DNA of 61,129 bases, from positions 1-61,129 of the IMG/VR virus record IMGVR_UViG_3300022752_004478. One strand, given 5' to 3'. Under the pieces are notes generated by a model. That model worked only from the letters and a program-made list of their open reading frames with translations. It ran no database searches and had not been told where the DNA came from. Position numbers and translations under genes: made by a program. Below, piece by piece: positions 33,901 through 41,753 of this stretch (the stretch's first letter is position 1; each line of letters begins with the position of its first letter). The DNA is from a virus.

Positions 33901-35351
33901 ACACCATTAATATTTTCAACAACTGTTGGAAAACCTATTTTATCATATGTTTGATTTGTATTTCCATATCTAGCATTATCTAAAAATCCTTTTTCACCAG
34001 CTTGAAATATTTTATCCATTAAAATATTATAATCATCAAACATTAGTTTAAAAATATTACCAATTTTTAGTCCTGTAGTTCCTAAAGATTCTGTAACTAA
34101 ATTTTGTAATCTATCTGTTAGTGAAGAGGCATATTCATTACCCAAATCTTCAATTTGTTGTCTTAACAAATCTATTGTTTTTGATAATCCAGAGTAATCA
34201 ATAAAATTTGGTTTATTAAAAATACCTAAAGCTAAATTATTTGGGTCAGTTAGTGATGTTGTAATATCAAATTTTATTAAATCCCTATAGTTTTGTTTAC
34301 TTATTACATCATTTTTATTTTTAATATCATCATTTATAGCATTACTAATTATATTATATTCAGAAGGTTGTATTGGTAATGAAGGTGTTAATACTGTTTT
34401 AAATGTTATTTTGGATTGATTATTATCAAATGTTGATGATTCTAAATAAGTTGTAATTCTTGTTTGTGATGTTTTATCTGTTATTTTTTTGTATCCTTGT
34501 GATTCCGTAACCACAAGTGTTAGATAATCTTTTTCTTTATCTAAAGAAACTTTTATATCATTTAATGATGTAATTTTTTCTTCAATTTTTCTTATTTCAT
34601 CTTGATTTCCTTTTTCTTGGTCTGATTCAACTTCTTGATTTATTTTTTCAAATAATCTTTTTGAATTAATAATTAATTCATGAAAACTTTTAATAATATT
34701 ATCATCAACATTTGGTTTTTGTCTACCAAAATAAGGAACAGCTTGTAAATAATTTAATGGAAGGTCTGATAGAGGTGCGAATCTATCTCCAATAAATTTG
34801 CTATTGATTGTAAAGTTTCCTGAATCATCAATTGATATATCATCTCTTATTTTTTGTAATCTATATTCAATTGTTGGACCAAAACCACCTTTAATTCTTA
34901 GATTAAAGATTGGGTATGGTAGTTGAAACATTTTTGCAAATTTACTATTAAAATTATTTAAAACATTTCCTCTAACATCATGAAATGTTATTGCAACTTG
35001 TGGTATTTTATTTGCATCAAAAGTTATGTCAATATTTTTAATACCAAAACCCTCATATTCTTTTCTATTATCTTCTGTATAATTTGTTGAATAATAATTT
35101 ATATCTTTTTGTTTTTTATCTTTTCTATTAAAATATCCAGTTATTATTATTTCTTCACCTGAAGAAACATTTGAATTATTAACAACACTACCATTTGCTA
35201 TTTGAATATAGTTGCTATTTCTAGGTTTCATTGTTAACTCAGCAAAAGACCTAATATCTTCTATTGCAGGTATACCATTATCTAATTTTTGTAATAATGG
35301 ATTATTTCCTAATATTACTTTATTTGGGTCTACTAAATTAAAATTATTCAT
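30945..35351 (-). CDS. Giant baseplate hub protein with C-terminal M23 peptidase
   Basis: A 1468-residue protein, the largest in the window. The N-terminal 250 residues have hub-like beta structure (ITGYFNRKDKK, VAITFHDVRGN, FNLRIKGGFGPTIEY). Long helical and Asn-rich stretches follow. From about 1338 to the end is a peptidase M23 domain: HGAIDIG (H1343, D1347), a mid-domain FAHLQ (H1394), and HLHFEV (H1441, H1443), with GYGNYILL and GKTGNTG. The zinc ligands H-D-H and the catalytic His are all present. It probably cuts peptidoglycan cross-links at the tail tip during entry, as gp5 lysozyme does in T4. The start follows a palindrome by 26 bases. Confidence 0.82.
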   Translation of the reverse strand: MNNFNLVDPNKVILGNNPLLQKLDNGIPAIEDIRSFAELTMKPRNSNYIQIANGSVVNNSNVSSGEEIIITGYFNRKDKKQKDINYYSTNYTEDNRKEYEGFGIKNIDITFDANKIPQVAITFHDVRGNVLNNFNSKFAKMFQLPYPIFNLRIKGGFGPTIEYRLQKIRDDISIDDSGNFTINSKFIGDRFAPLSDLPLNYLQAVPYFGRQKPNVDDNIIKSFHELIINSKRLFEKINQEVESDQEKGNQDEIRKIEEKITSLNDIKVSLDKEKDYLTLVVTESQGYKKITDKTSQTRITTYLESSTFDNNQSKITFKTVLTPSLPIQPSEYNIISNAINDDIKNKNDVISKQNYRDLIKFDITTSLTDPNNLALGIFNKPNFIDYSGLSKTIDLLRQQIEDLGNEYASSLTDRLQNLVTESLGTTGLKIGNIFKLMFDDYNILMDKIFQAGEKGFLDNARYGNTNQTYDKIGFPTVVENINGVNTLIYPGKNPNFQNWDEVIFIEEFLEAFIQSQITNLLTDLANSKNEDGSNKYIPVNPREIYKFGTDLNPDKREAPNIYQSQNPEEICQLIYERFLIFTNVNLKITAIESTYTGWTNNNNSVASFKDFFKDLFESGVNNTDNQEQLFLSFIQTEARNIAFALMLADDKIKNYFINLKNQFTDENYFTNNPKEPLSITKNDSIVVPDGVSKNMGIAVALKGGIDYVTVSNTGEPSLINSNNVSESSDIITTYMKSVNGLSDNFKITLDNVLYIPDNKEVDGKSDFIYENPYKDVIKKEPPKYIYYTQPYVETQRLYKSIFNFKELFDRSQFPSLIEIPKILLIILAKRLSFISNNTPSSEDNIYFYIPFTLNSGANFKFRIIKKTNFYNYLIKLSNEINQINNQYGYQVTNNVNRDEDNNIDLDTYRINIKNNDGSDIITTNAEEITKLEKFLFEPVYLSVNSLEFTSDIIVDFYLPNDSLYAQYLKNLLPVLSELVKKDKETLEEKLKGYRSQMRDNEVKLAVYKSFQVIYENYLFGYKKENYQFNIKENFKFVDRAYNDISTKAVLDIKTLLSDSQDTNVSLFSAISRLLSNNNFWFYPFQGFLTDTKGYNDLFKIDINQKITTKPLFIAMYVGGLSSNPNGPPNSTISDDGIKKNSIPADFTKSGKTLSAFLVKYTGIQNQIVFSNFEHSTESLKNTDEGLRIQSEVISNASNSLAIPKGQSLLNVYQKQSYTSTIKIPYGNMGIQPTQYYYLEFMPIFEGLYIVYNVTHNINSDTQRLETTFKGYRLKKDVNPIVEQEIVDFVRNNFYTQTLEKIGIPSRITNLTPQQIDDIQKRTPSFFQGFEVTSKYLRTNGIVHGAIDIGTRPGINLKFSLPNTIFITKDVNPNGYGNYILLKNNKENKYFYFAHLQEFSPYINNLKFNDVIDVNQLLGKTGNTGRARTLGPGQDGNPLKPHLHFEVRDSDNLYRLDYNLYLKYLVLFA

Positions 35352-35377
35352 AAATATATTTAAAATATTATAGTATT

Positions 35378-35393
35378 CTATTTTTATAAATAG
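35378..35393. promoter_or_regulatory. Palindromic late-promoter-like element
   Basis: CTATTTTTATAAATAG: perfect 6-bp arms CTATTT/AAATAG with a 4-base spacer, 26 bases upstream of the hub gene start (minus). The plus strand contains TATAAATAG. The greater distance resembles that at the minus-strand genes starting at 40821 and 52649. Confidence 0.5.
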
Positions 35394-35447
35394 AGTTTTA
35401 TTTTTTTTAATTAAATCCTTTATGTATGGTTTCCATTTTTTCCAATA

Positions 35448-36374
35448 TTATTTTGTTCTTCTTGTTGATAATTTCACATTGGATATTATCTCATCATATC
35501 CTCTCTCAAAAACAACTAAATTATCATTAACTTTTTTAATGAATAATTTATGATATGATGTTGGATAGTTAATTGATAAATATTTTCTTACATTAAATTT
35601 AATTGGAAAACTACCAATTAATTTTGCTTTCTTATTATATTCTAATAAATTTAAAGAAGAAGATTTCTTTTTTATTTTAGAACCCCAAGATTTGGTTCTA
35701 TTAAAATCATTAGATATAAAAGAATTTGAAACACCTAAATAATCATTATCATCATTATAAAGATTTAAACCAAAGTGGTTTGGATTATCCTTTTTTATTG
35801 AATCTCCTTTGGTTTTACTCTTTTCTAGATTATAACCTCTTTTAAACTGTCTCCTAACATTATCACTTCCTACTTCATAGCGTTCCATTAAATCTTGGCT
35901 AACAAGATATTTTTCAAATTCCAATCTATTTTTATATTTAAATTGTTTTTTTAAAAAATATTGCTCTTTAGCACTAAATGTTAAAAACTTAAGCGTTCCA
36001 ATATCCGATATGTTCAAACTAAAACTCGTCTTACTTATTATACGTTCATCATAATCACTTTCAATGTAAACTAATCTTTTAATCTTATTTAATCCATTTA
36101 TAAATAAAGTATTTGTCTTTGGATTATATCCAAAATACTTTTTTGAAATTAATGAATTAATATGTTTATTTAATGTTCTTTGACTTATCCCAAGATGATT
36201 GCAAACATCATTCTTAATGCCATTATTTAACTTGCAATTTCCTGATGTCCTGAAAGCAAAACTTAAATATGTTTTAAATTCATTAAAGTTATATGTTGAA
36301 GAAGACATAATACGACTTACCATCGCCAATGGGATGTGCAAGTGTGTCCTTTCAAAATTTTTAACTTTTTTCAA
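35448..36374 (-). CDS. Winged helix-turn-helix DNA-binding protein
   Basis: A 308-residue basic protein. Residues of about 35-85 form a winged helix: a helix with FRTSGNCKL, then NDVCNHLGISQRTLNKHINSLI (recognition helix) and KKYFGYNPKTNTLFING (wing). The rest is basic with no motif that I recognise. The start is TTG at 36372-36374, because the protein-like sequence begins there and a TATATTTG box lies 18 bases upstream; ATG at 36323 is the fallback. It sits between two late tail genes but has its own early-type promoter, so it may be a regulator. A transferred plasmid-type replication protein is another possibility. Confidence 0.6.
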   Translation of the reverse strand: MKKVKNFERTHLHIPLAMVSRIMSSSTYNFNEFKTYLSFAFRTSGNCKLNNGIKNDVCNHLGISQRTLNKHINSLISKKYFGYNPKTNTLFINGLNKIKRLVYIESDYDERIISKTSFSLNISDIGTLKFLTFSAKEQYFLKKQFKYKNRLEFEKYLVSQDLMERYEVGSDNVRRQFKRGYNLEKSKTKGDSIKKDNPNHFGLNLYNDDNDYLGVSNSFISNDFNRTKSWGSKIKKKSSSLNLLEYNKKAKLIGSFPIKFNVRKYLSINYPTSYHKLFIKKVNDNLVVFERGYDEIISNVKLSTRRTK

Positions 36375-36391
36375 AAAAGATAAGTTGAAAT

Positions 36392-36399
36392 CAAATATA
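36392..36399 (-). promoter_or_regulatory. Bacteroidota-type -7 box before the wHTH gene
   Basis: The minus strand reads GAACATATATTTGATTTC. TATATTTG fits TAnnTTTG. It lies within the short gap before the gene at 36374 and just after the tape-measure stop, giving a very short leader to the TTG start. Confidence 0.5.
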
Positions 36400-36414
36400 T
36401 GTTCTTTTTTAAAA

Positions 36415-38949
36415 TTACTTGGGCTGATTCTGCTTTCTTGTCATTATTTTTATCCTTTCATCAACCATTTTTATAAATTTGTCTCCCGCCACATCAACAT
36501 TGATTGTACTCTTTAGAACAGCATCCCCATCAAGCTGTACCTTAAAAGAAGCATTTGCAAAAAGTTTTTCAAGAGCATTTAATTTTGAAATATCAATAGC
36601 ACCGATTTGAGCAACCAATGCAGCCATCTCTCTCATATTCTTTATGTCTTTGTCAACAAATTTTAAATTCTGTAATGGTACAACATTGCTAAAATCTAAT
36701 GCAGTTATTCCTGCTAATGCAAGACCAATAGATGCTAAACCTAATACACTTAAAGGATTAGATAACATATAAGCAGCACCTGCAATACCCATCATTCCTA
36801 AACCAATGTTAGTTAAATCAATATTACCAAGACTTGCAAACCCTTTAGCCATTTCACCAATTCCTTCCGCAGCCAATTTAATACCAAAACCAACACCCAC
36901 AGCAGCAGCACCAAAAGCAAGCAATCCAAGCGCAGTTGCTTTTGTAGCAGCACCCAATGCTAAAACACCCACTACAAGTGGTCCTGCTAATGTAGCACCA
37001 AGAGTAATCAATGAAGTTGTTAATGCAGTTAATTGCGTATCTGTTAATTTACTTATTGATTCAGAAAGTGATGCAGCACCTTCAGCAGCCATTTTAAAAC
37101 CATAACCAATACCAACTGCCGCAACACCAATCGCAGCCAATTGAGCAGCATTACCTAAACCCGCACCTAACATTTGTTTACCTGATAATAGTTGTGAACC
37201 GCTTTGTGGTGTTGTAGTTGATGTTCCACTTCCAAATAATTTACCCAAACCAGGAACTTTTGATAAAACACCACTTAAAAGAGATGGTATTTTAAGTACC
37301 ATTTTTGTTAAAATCCCTGCAATACCTGTTGATAATAATAAAATTGCAGCAGGTATAGCAAGAGCAATTTCATTCATTTTTCCTGTAGTTTCATCTCTGA
37401 AAAAATCTATAATTTTATTAAAACCTTTTAAAACATAATTTATAGCATCTAATATTGGTAACAATGTAGACTTTAATTGCATAATTGTATTTTCAAATGT
37501 TTCATTAAAAGTTTGAGAATCTTCTGCTCTTTGTTTTAATGTTTTTTCTGTTTGTCTTAATATTTCCAATTGGTCTTCTGTTAATTGGTCTATTCTTACA
37601 TTCTTACCACCTATTTCAATTGTACCTATTGTTGAACCTTTACCAAATGAAGCCAACTTTGCTATCATTTCCTTTTCTTCATCAGTACCAATAAAAATTT
37701 GACTTTTTGCAAGGTCAATTTTAGCCATTTCTTTTGTTGACTCTACCAACTTACCAACTTCTTGACCTGTTAATTCTGCAACAGACCTAAATTTGTCCAT
37801 ATCAATATCAGAGACATCAAAAATACCTTTCTCTTTATTGAAACTAGCCATACCTTTTGTAAGTTTAGCCATTTCAACAGCAAACTCTTCGGGTTTATTT
37901 CTTGCAAGGAATGAAAGTTTAAATTCATCCATTTTAGCAAATTCACCACCCAATACTCTTAAACCAGCACCTGCTTCAAGCAATCCTTCAAGTGTCCTGA
38001 ATTTTTCACCAGCAGCAAAAGCACCTTCCATTGAAAATTTAAATTTCTCAGATGCTTGAACCATATTCTTCAAACCTTCAACTCCATTTTGAAATCTATA
38101 TTTATTAAGTTTATCAATATTTGCTGTTATTCCTTTTAAAACATTTGAAGAATTTAATCCAAGTTTGGCAGTTTCATTTACAGTACCTTCAATTAATTTA
38201 GTTGCATCTTCAACAGATGAACCAAGTGATAACATATTACCAACAAACTGTCCTGCTTCTGCATTTGCCAAACCCGTTCCCTTGGCAATTAAAACCATAT
38301 TTGCAACTTGTTTTTCATTAAAAACAGTTGCCCTTCCAGTTAATTCATTAACTTTACTTTGTATTTCAACAATGTCTTGAGCAGAAGCACCAAACCTTTG
38401 TGCAGCATTTGTTGCTTGATACATTTGCTCTCTTAATGATTCAGCCCTATTTCCAGATAATCCTAAATTTAATGTTAAGGTTCGTATTTGTTTATCAACT
38501 GTCATTAAATATGATGATATACTTCTAATCCCAAATTCTTGTTTTGCCCAACTTTTTGCTTGTTCATATAAATCAGTACCATATGCTTTTAAAATATTAG
38601 AATTTTCTTCAAGTATTTTTCTTTCTTGGTTGAGTACATATTTTCTTTGTTCATATAATTCTAATTCTTGTTGCAATAATTTTATTCTTTCATCATCTAA
38701 AGCAATTCCAGCCGCTAAAAATTCGTTTATTCTTTTCTTACCTTTTTCTAGTTGTTCTGTAAGAAAAATTTCTTCTTTTTTCTTTTCATTAATTATTTTT
38801 TGAGCATTTTCATAACTACTTATTGACCTGTTTTGGTCATCTAAAATACCACTAAGACGATTATATACATCAGTTAATTGTTCAGCAGTATTAAGATTTT
38901 GTCTTGCTAAATTTAACGCATCTTCAGCGTCTTGTCGGTTCATTGCCAT
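36415..38949 (-). CDS. Tail tape measure protein
   Basis: An 844-residue protein. The first 120 residues are a long charged coiled coil. A region rich in small residues and Gln/Asn follows (GASAQDIVEIQSKVNELTG, GTGLANAEAGQFVGNMLSLGSS). From about 540 to 760 there are repeated hydrophobic helices with Gly and Ala (IALAIPAAILLLSTGIAG, LGALTVGVLALGAATKA-like stretches), which insert into the membrane during ejection in known tape measures. The length would correspond to a tail of roughly 120 nm at 1.5 angstrom per residue; this is a rule-of-thumb figure. It follows the gp26-like gene pair and precedes the hub gene, as in many long-tailed phages. Confidence 0.82.
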   Translation of the reverse strand: MAMNRQDAEDALNLARQNLNTAEQLTDVYNRLSGILDDQNRSISSYENAQKIINEKKKEEIFLTEQLEKGKKRINEFLAAGIALDDERIKLLQQELELYEQRKYVLNQERKILEENSNILKAYGTDLYEQAKSWAKQEFGIRSISSYLMTVDKQIRTLTLNLGLSGNRAESLREQMYQATNAAQRFGASAQDIVEIQSKVNELTGRATVFNEKQVANMVLIAKGTGLANAEAGQFVGNMLSLGSSVEDATKLIEGTVNETAKLGLNSSNVLKGITANIDKLNKYRFQNGVEGLKNMVQASEKFKFSMEGAFAAGEKFRTLEGLLEAGAGLRVLGGEFAKMDEFKLSFLARNKPEEFAVEMAKLTKGMASFNKEKGIFDVSDIDMDKFRSVAELTGQEVGKLVESTKEMAKIDLAKSQIFIGTDEEKEMIAKLASFGKGSTIGTIEIGGKNVRIDQLTEDQLEILRQTEKTLKQRAEDSQTFNETFENTIMQLKSTLLPILDAINYVLKGFNKIIDFFRDETTGKMNEIALAIPAAILLLSTGIAGILTKMVLKIPSLLSGVLSKVPGLGKLFGSGTSTTTPQSGSQLLSGKQMLGAGLGNAAQLAAIGVAAVGIGYGFKMAAEGAASLSESISKLTDTQLTALTTSLITLGATLAGPLVVGVLALGAATKATALGLLAFGAAAVGVGFGIKLAAEGIGEMAKGFASLGNIDLTNIGLGMMGIAGAAYMLSNPLSVLGLASIGLALAGITALDFSNVVPLQNLKFVDKDIKNMREMAALVAQIGAIDISKLNALEKLFANASFKVQLDGDAVLKSTINVDVAGDKFIKMVDERIKIMTRKQNQPK

Positions 38950-38952
38950 ATT

Positions 38953-39831
38953 TTAAATTTTATTAAAAGTTTTTAGCGTGTATTTTGTTTTTTGAACATT
39001 TCCAGTTCCTTTTATATGAACATAACAATCTTTTTGTGTATTTTGATTCTTCTCAAAGTCATCATTTGTATATATATAATAAATATCATTACCATCTTTT
39101 ATATATGTTATTTTTCTAAAACTAGGAGGAGGTAAATTTCTTGATAAAATTCCCTTAACATTATTAAGTATAACATTACAATATCCATCAATTTTATTTA
39201 TTATATTTGTTACTGCTGATAATTTAGGGTTAAACTCAATATCTAAACTATATTGATTATTATTACTTAATTTATTACTACTAATTGATAAATCTTTTAT
39301 ATTTGTTGATATAATACCCATAAAAAAATTAGGATTTATATTAGTAGTTTGATAATTTGATAATTGATTAAGATTGGCAAAAATGTAACGCTTATTAACA
39401 TAATTAAAAACATTTGTATCATTTACTTGGAAACTAAAAGCAAAGGATTGTCCTTTTGGATTATTAAAAAATGTTTTAACATCATAATCAGTTTTTGAAC
39501 TTACATCATAAAGCTTTAATGTACCCCATTTTTTTCCATTTTCTTCCGTTAAAGCTTTAACTTCTTCATCATAATATGGATATAAATTTATTTCATTAGT
39601 AGATTCATTTATATTTATTGCAAATAATACATTTTTATAATCTAATACTCTTGTTGAATTTGTACTATAGGGATATTTATATATACTTAAATTTAAGGTT
39701 ACTATTTTTTCAAAATATGGATTAGAAAAAGTATTAAAACCTCCTTTTTGTGTAATTAATTTAGAACGTAACAAATTAGAAGTTGAAAAAACATCAGCTT
39801 CACTTAATATTTTATAAGATAATATCTTCAT
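38953..39831 (-). CDS. Hypothetical tail protein (292 aa)
   Basis: A 292-residue protein from ATG 39829-39831; an earlier ATG at 39858 would overlap the upstream gene. It is mainly beta structure with FEKIVTLNLSIYKYPYS, VLFAININE, YSLDIEFNP and an end with DIYYIYTNDDFEKN. The gene lies just before the tape measure gene and right behind a late-type element, so a tail tube, initiator or hub subunit is likely. No family is recognised. Confidence 0.5.
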   Translation of the reverse strand: MKILSYKILSEADVFSTSNLLRSKLITQKGGFNTFSNPYFEKIVTLNLSIYKYPYSTNSTRVLDYKNVLFAININESTNEINLYPYYDEEVKALTEENGKKWGTLKLYDVSSKTDYDVKTFFNNPKGQSFAFSFQVNDTNVFNYVNKRYIFANLNQLSNYQTTNINPNFFMGIISTNIKDLSISSNKLSNNNQYSLDIEFNPKLSAVTNIINKIDGYCNVILNNVKGILSRNLPPPSFRKITYIKDGNDIYYIYTNDDFEKNQNTQKDCYVHIKGTGNVQKTKYTLKTFNKI

Positions 39832-39835
39832 ATTA

Positions 39836-39852
39836 CATTTTAATATAAATAG
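39836..39852 (-). promoter_or_regulatory. Late-promoter-like element before 39831
   Basis: Minus strand CTATTTATATTAAAATG. The left 13 bases are identical to the palindrome at 3835-3851 and the right arm is degraded. Its end is 4 bases from the ATG. Confidence 0.42.
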
Positions 39853-39854
39853 AA

Positions 39855-40142
39855 TCAAATATCTTGATAACCTGCTGCTCTTTCTTTTTCTTTCAATAAC
39901 TTTTGATTTTTTTCCAAAAGTATTGTAATTATATTTTTCCTCATGTATACTGGCATCATATACATAACATCATTATATGAATAATTATTTTCAACAAGAA
40001 AGTTAACTTCGTGTGCTATAACTTCCTCATACTTTTGCTCTTGGATAAAAAAAGTCGAAACCAAGGGTAATTTTCTGACGAAAAAAGTCACCTGTGAATT
40101 TGCCTTCAAATTCATAATTGTAATCAAGTCCTGGTTCAACAT
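39855..40142 (-). CDS. gp51-like small protein overlapping the gp26-like gene; possible frameshift product
   Basis: The open frame runs from 40142 to 39855 and overlaps the end of the gp26-like gene (40027-40821) by 116 bases in the +1 frame. The unique part (EQKYEEVIAHEVNFLVENNYS, MPVYMRKNIITILLEKN) is helical and charged. No ATG lies just after the upstream stop, so it either starts inside the upstream gene (ATG 40140-40142 or 40113-40115) or is reached by a frameshift. A run of seven T (40047-40053 on the plus strand as A) lies in the overlap. In T4 gene 51 follows gene 26 in this position. The translation mechanism is undecided. Confidence 0.5.
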   Translation of the reverse strand: MLNQDLITIMNLKANSQVTFFVRKLPLVSTFFIQEQKYEEVIAHEVNFLVENNYSYNDVMYMMPVYMRKNIITILLEKNQKLLKEKERAAGYQDI

Positions 40143-40821
40143 CTAAAATATATGTTCTCAAATCTAGTGAATCTATTGGTGGCATAAGTTTAACAAACTT
40201 TTCAATAAATCCTCTATCTGATTCACCTGCAATTGTTTGTATTTGTGCAATAATTCTTTCTTGTATTTCAAAAATTGGTGAATCATTTTTATATTTTGAA
40301 ATTTTTTCAAGTCTTTGGTCTAATTTTTTCTTTTCACCATAAGTTAGTAGTTTAAATGTTAGGTCTACTTTACATAATGGTAATTTAAAATTAAATGTCA
40401 AATCAGTATTATCAGGTTTAACAACTTCTTTATATTTAATTTCTGATAGTTTTACTACAGTATCGAACATTTTTCCATCTGTATCACGAACTTGAACAGG
40501 ATATTCATCACCATAAGCAAATCTTCTTAAAAACAATAATACTGCATCTAAATCACCTGTTAATAAATCTTCAACACGCATATTTGCATTGAATTCAGGG
40601 TCTTTAATTTTATTTTTTGCTAATAATTCAATACCTGTACCATTTTTAATATAGTTTTCAGAAAGAAGGTATTGTTCATCAGAAGCTGTCATATATTCAA
40701 CCATGAGTTTATCAACTCCTGTTTCATAAAAAACACCTTGTGAAGGTAATTCAACGTAGTCAGATACTACTTTTGGCAATAAGCTATCTAGCTTAGATTT
40801 AACATTTGGTATATTTTCCAT
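40027..40821 (-). CDS. Baseplate hub subunit, gp26-like
   Basis: A 264-residue protein. Its layout fits the T4 gp26-like family: VSDYVELPSQGVFY, VEYMTASDEQYLLSENYIKNG, LDAVLLFLRRFAYGDEYPV, and the typical end ITLGFDFFYPRAKV, where relatives end in a hydrophobic FFxP motif. The conserved ASDE motif and a long helical second half support it. It lies upstream of the tape measure, with a small overlapping gene behind it, the relative order of T4 26-51. It starts 28 bases from a degraded late element. Confidence 0.6.
   Translation of the reverse strand: MENIPNVKSKLDSLLPKVVSDYVELPSQGVFYETGVDKLMVEYMTASDEQYLLSENYIKNGTGIELLAKNKIKDPEFNANMRVEDLLTGDLDAVLLFLRRFAYGDEYPVQVRDTDGKMFDTVVKLSEIKYKEVVKPDNTDLTFNFKLPLCKVDLTFKLLTYGEKKKLDQRLEKISKYKNDSPIFEIQERIIAQIQTIAGESDRGFIEKFVKLMPPIDSLDLRTYILDVEPGLDYNYEFEGKFTGDFFRQKITLGFDFFYPRAKV
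40047..40053 (-). other. Candidate slippery T7 run (frameshift site)
   Basis: On the minus strand GAC TTT TTT TAT (frame of 40821) can be re-read as ACT TTT TTT ATC. This is a +1 or -2 shift into the open frame ending at 39855. Tail assembly chaperones of many phages use such shifts (usually -1; Mu uses -2). No downstream pseudoknot was identified by eye. Confidence 0.35.
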
Positions 40822-40849
40822 AGATAAAATAATTTAATATAATTAGTAA

Positions 40850-40866
40850 CTATTTATTATAAAATA
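40850..40866. promoter_or_regulatory. Degraded late-promoter-like palindrome (divergent)
   Basis: CTATTTATTATAAAATA, between minus-strand gene 40821 and plus-strand gene 40878. The left arm CTATTT is intact and the right arm is one or two bases off. It lies 28 bases from the minus start and 11 bases from the plus start. Confidence 0.38.
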
Positions 40867-40877
40867 AAATTAATTAA

Positions 40878-41753
40878 ATGCATACTGTTTCTGAAATTTG
40901 GTTACCACAAGTAAAAGATGAAAACATTAATGAAATACTTCATGAATTAGAAGATATTGGAATAATTGTTAAATCTGTTTTGATTGGACCTAGTTATTTA
41001 AAGCCTCTACAAAAAAAGGTATCAAAACCAATAATTGATGAATTAAATAATATTGTTGACAATGATGGTTATTTACCAAAAGTTTGGGTTGATGCCAATA
41101 ATAATATTTTAGATGGTCATCACAGGTCTTACGTTTATCAATCTAGACCTGATATTGATAAGATTGAATGTTATAAAATTTTTTTAAATTCTAAAGATGC
41201 TTGTAGGATTTTAAATAAAATACAAGACAGAATAGAATTTAAAAAAGAATATGGAATTAAAAGTCCAAGCACATTTAATATGATGGACACTATTCAAAAA
41301 GAAATTAACAGTGTTCAATATCCAAAACAAAATGCTAAATATCTTGGACCCGACAAAGAACAGGAACAGCAAAAAGAAAAATTAACATTTGATGATGTTA
41401 CAAATAAAACATGTACACTATATTCTGTAAGACCTTTTGATAAAGGTAATACTTCAGGTTTTATTATGTCTTTTACAAAGGACAAGGGATATGATAAAGA
41501 ATATGAAATTCTTTTTGATAAGCTTTTAAATGTACCAAAAGAAGAAATGGATTTATATGAACCATTTTATTTAGCTGGTATGTATATGCTTGACCCAAAT
41601 TTTGAAAAAGACCCTATTAAAATTAAAAAAATGGCATCTGATGTTAATAAAGTTTATGCTGAATTTATAAAAGATAGATTGAATGGTTTTGCAAAAAGGG
41701 GTGGATATGATGGTATAAATTTTGGTGATAAATTAATGCTTATAATTACTTAA
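40878..41753 (+). CDS. ParB-like N-terminal domain protein
   Basis: A 291-residue protein. The first 100 residues have the ParB/sulfiredoxin fold signature: SVLIGPSYLKPLQ, VWVDANNNILDGHHRSYVY, and a following helix. The G-H-H-R motif is the nucleotide-contacting loop of ParB. The remainder is helical and ends with RGGYDGINFGDKLMLIIT; the YDGI pattern is seen in some polyvalent and ADP-ribosyltransferase-like modules, but this is a weak resemblance. It is co-transcribed with gp25 (one-base overlap). A CTPase, nuclease or toxin-like role is open; position suggests a late-expressed or virion-delivered protein. Confidence 0.55.
   Translation: MHTVSEIWLPQVKDENINEILHELEDIGIIVKSVLIGPSYLKPLQKKVSKPIIDELNNIVDNDGYLPKVWVDANNNILDGHHRSYVYQSRPDIDKIECYKIFLNSKDACRILNKIQDRIEFKKEYGIKSPSTFNMMDTIQKEINSVQYPKQNAKYLGPDKEQEQQKEKLTFDDVTNKTCTLYSVRPFDKGNTSGFIMSFTKDKGYDKEYEILFDKLLNVPKEEMDLYEPFYLAGMYMLDPNFEKDPIKIKKMASDVNKVYAEFIKDRLNGFAKRGGYDGINFGDKLMLIIT

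Noticed and set aside
35384-35420. A possible plus-strand terminator at the 35378 palindrome, followed by T-runs
   Set aside because: No plus-strand gene ends just upstream, and the same palindrome recurs at divergent starts, so a promoter reading fits better.
36806-38380. Several plus-strand open frames antisense to the tape measure
   Set aside because: They reflect the Ala/Gly-rich coding of the tape measure. Their proteins are low-complexity Ala/Pro/Ser without start signals.
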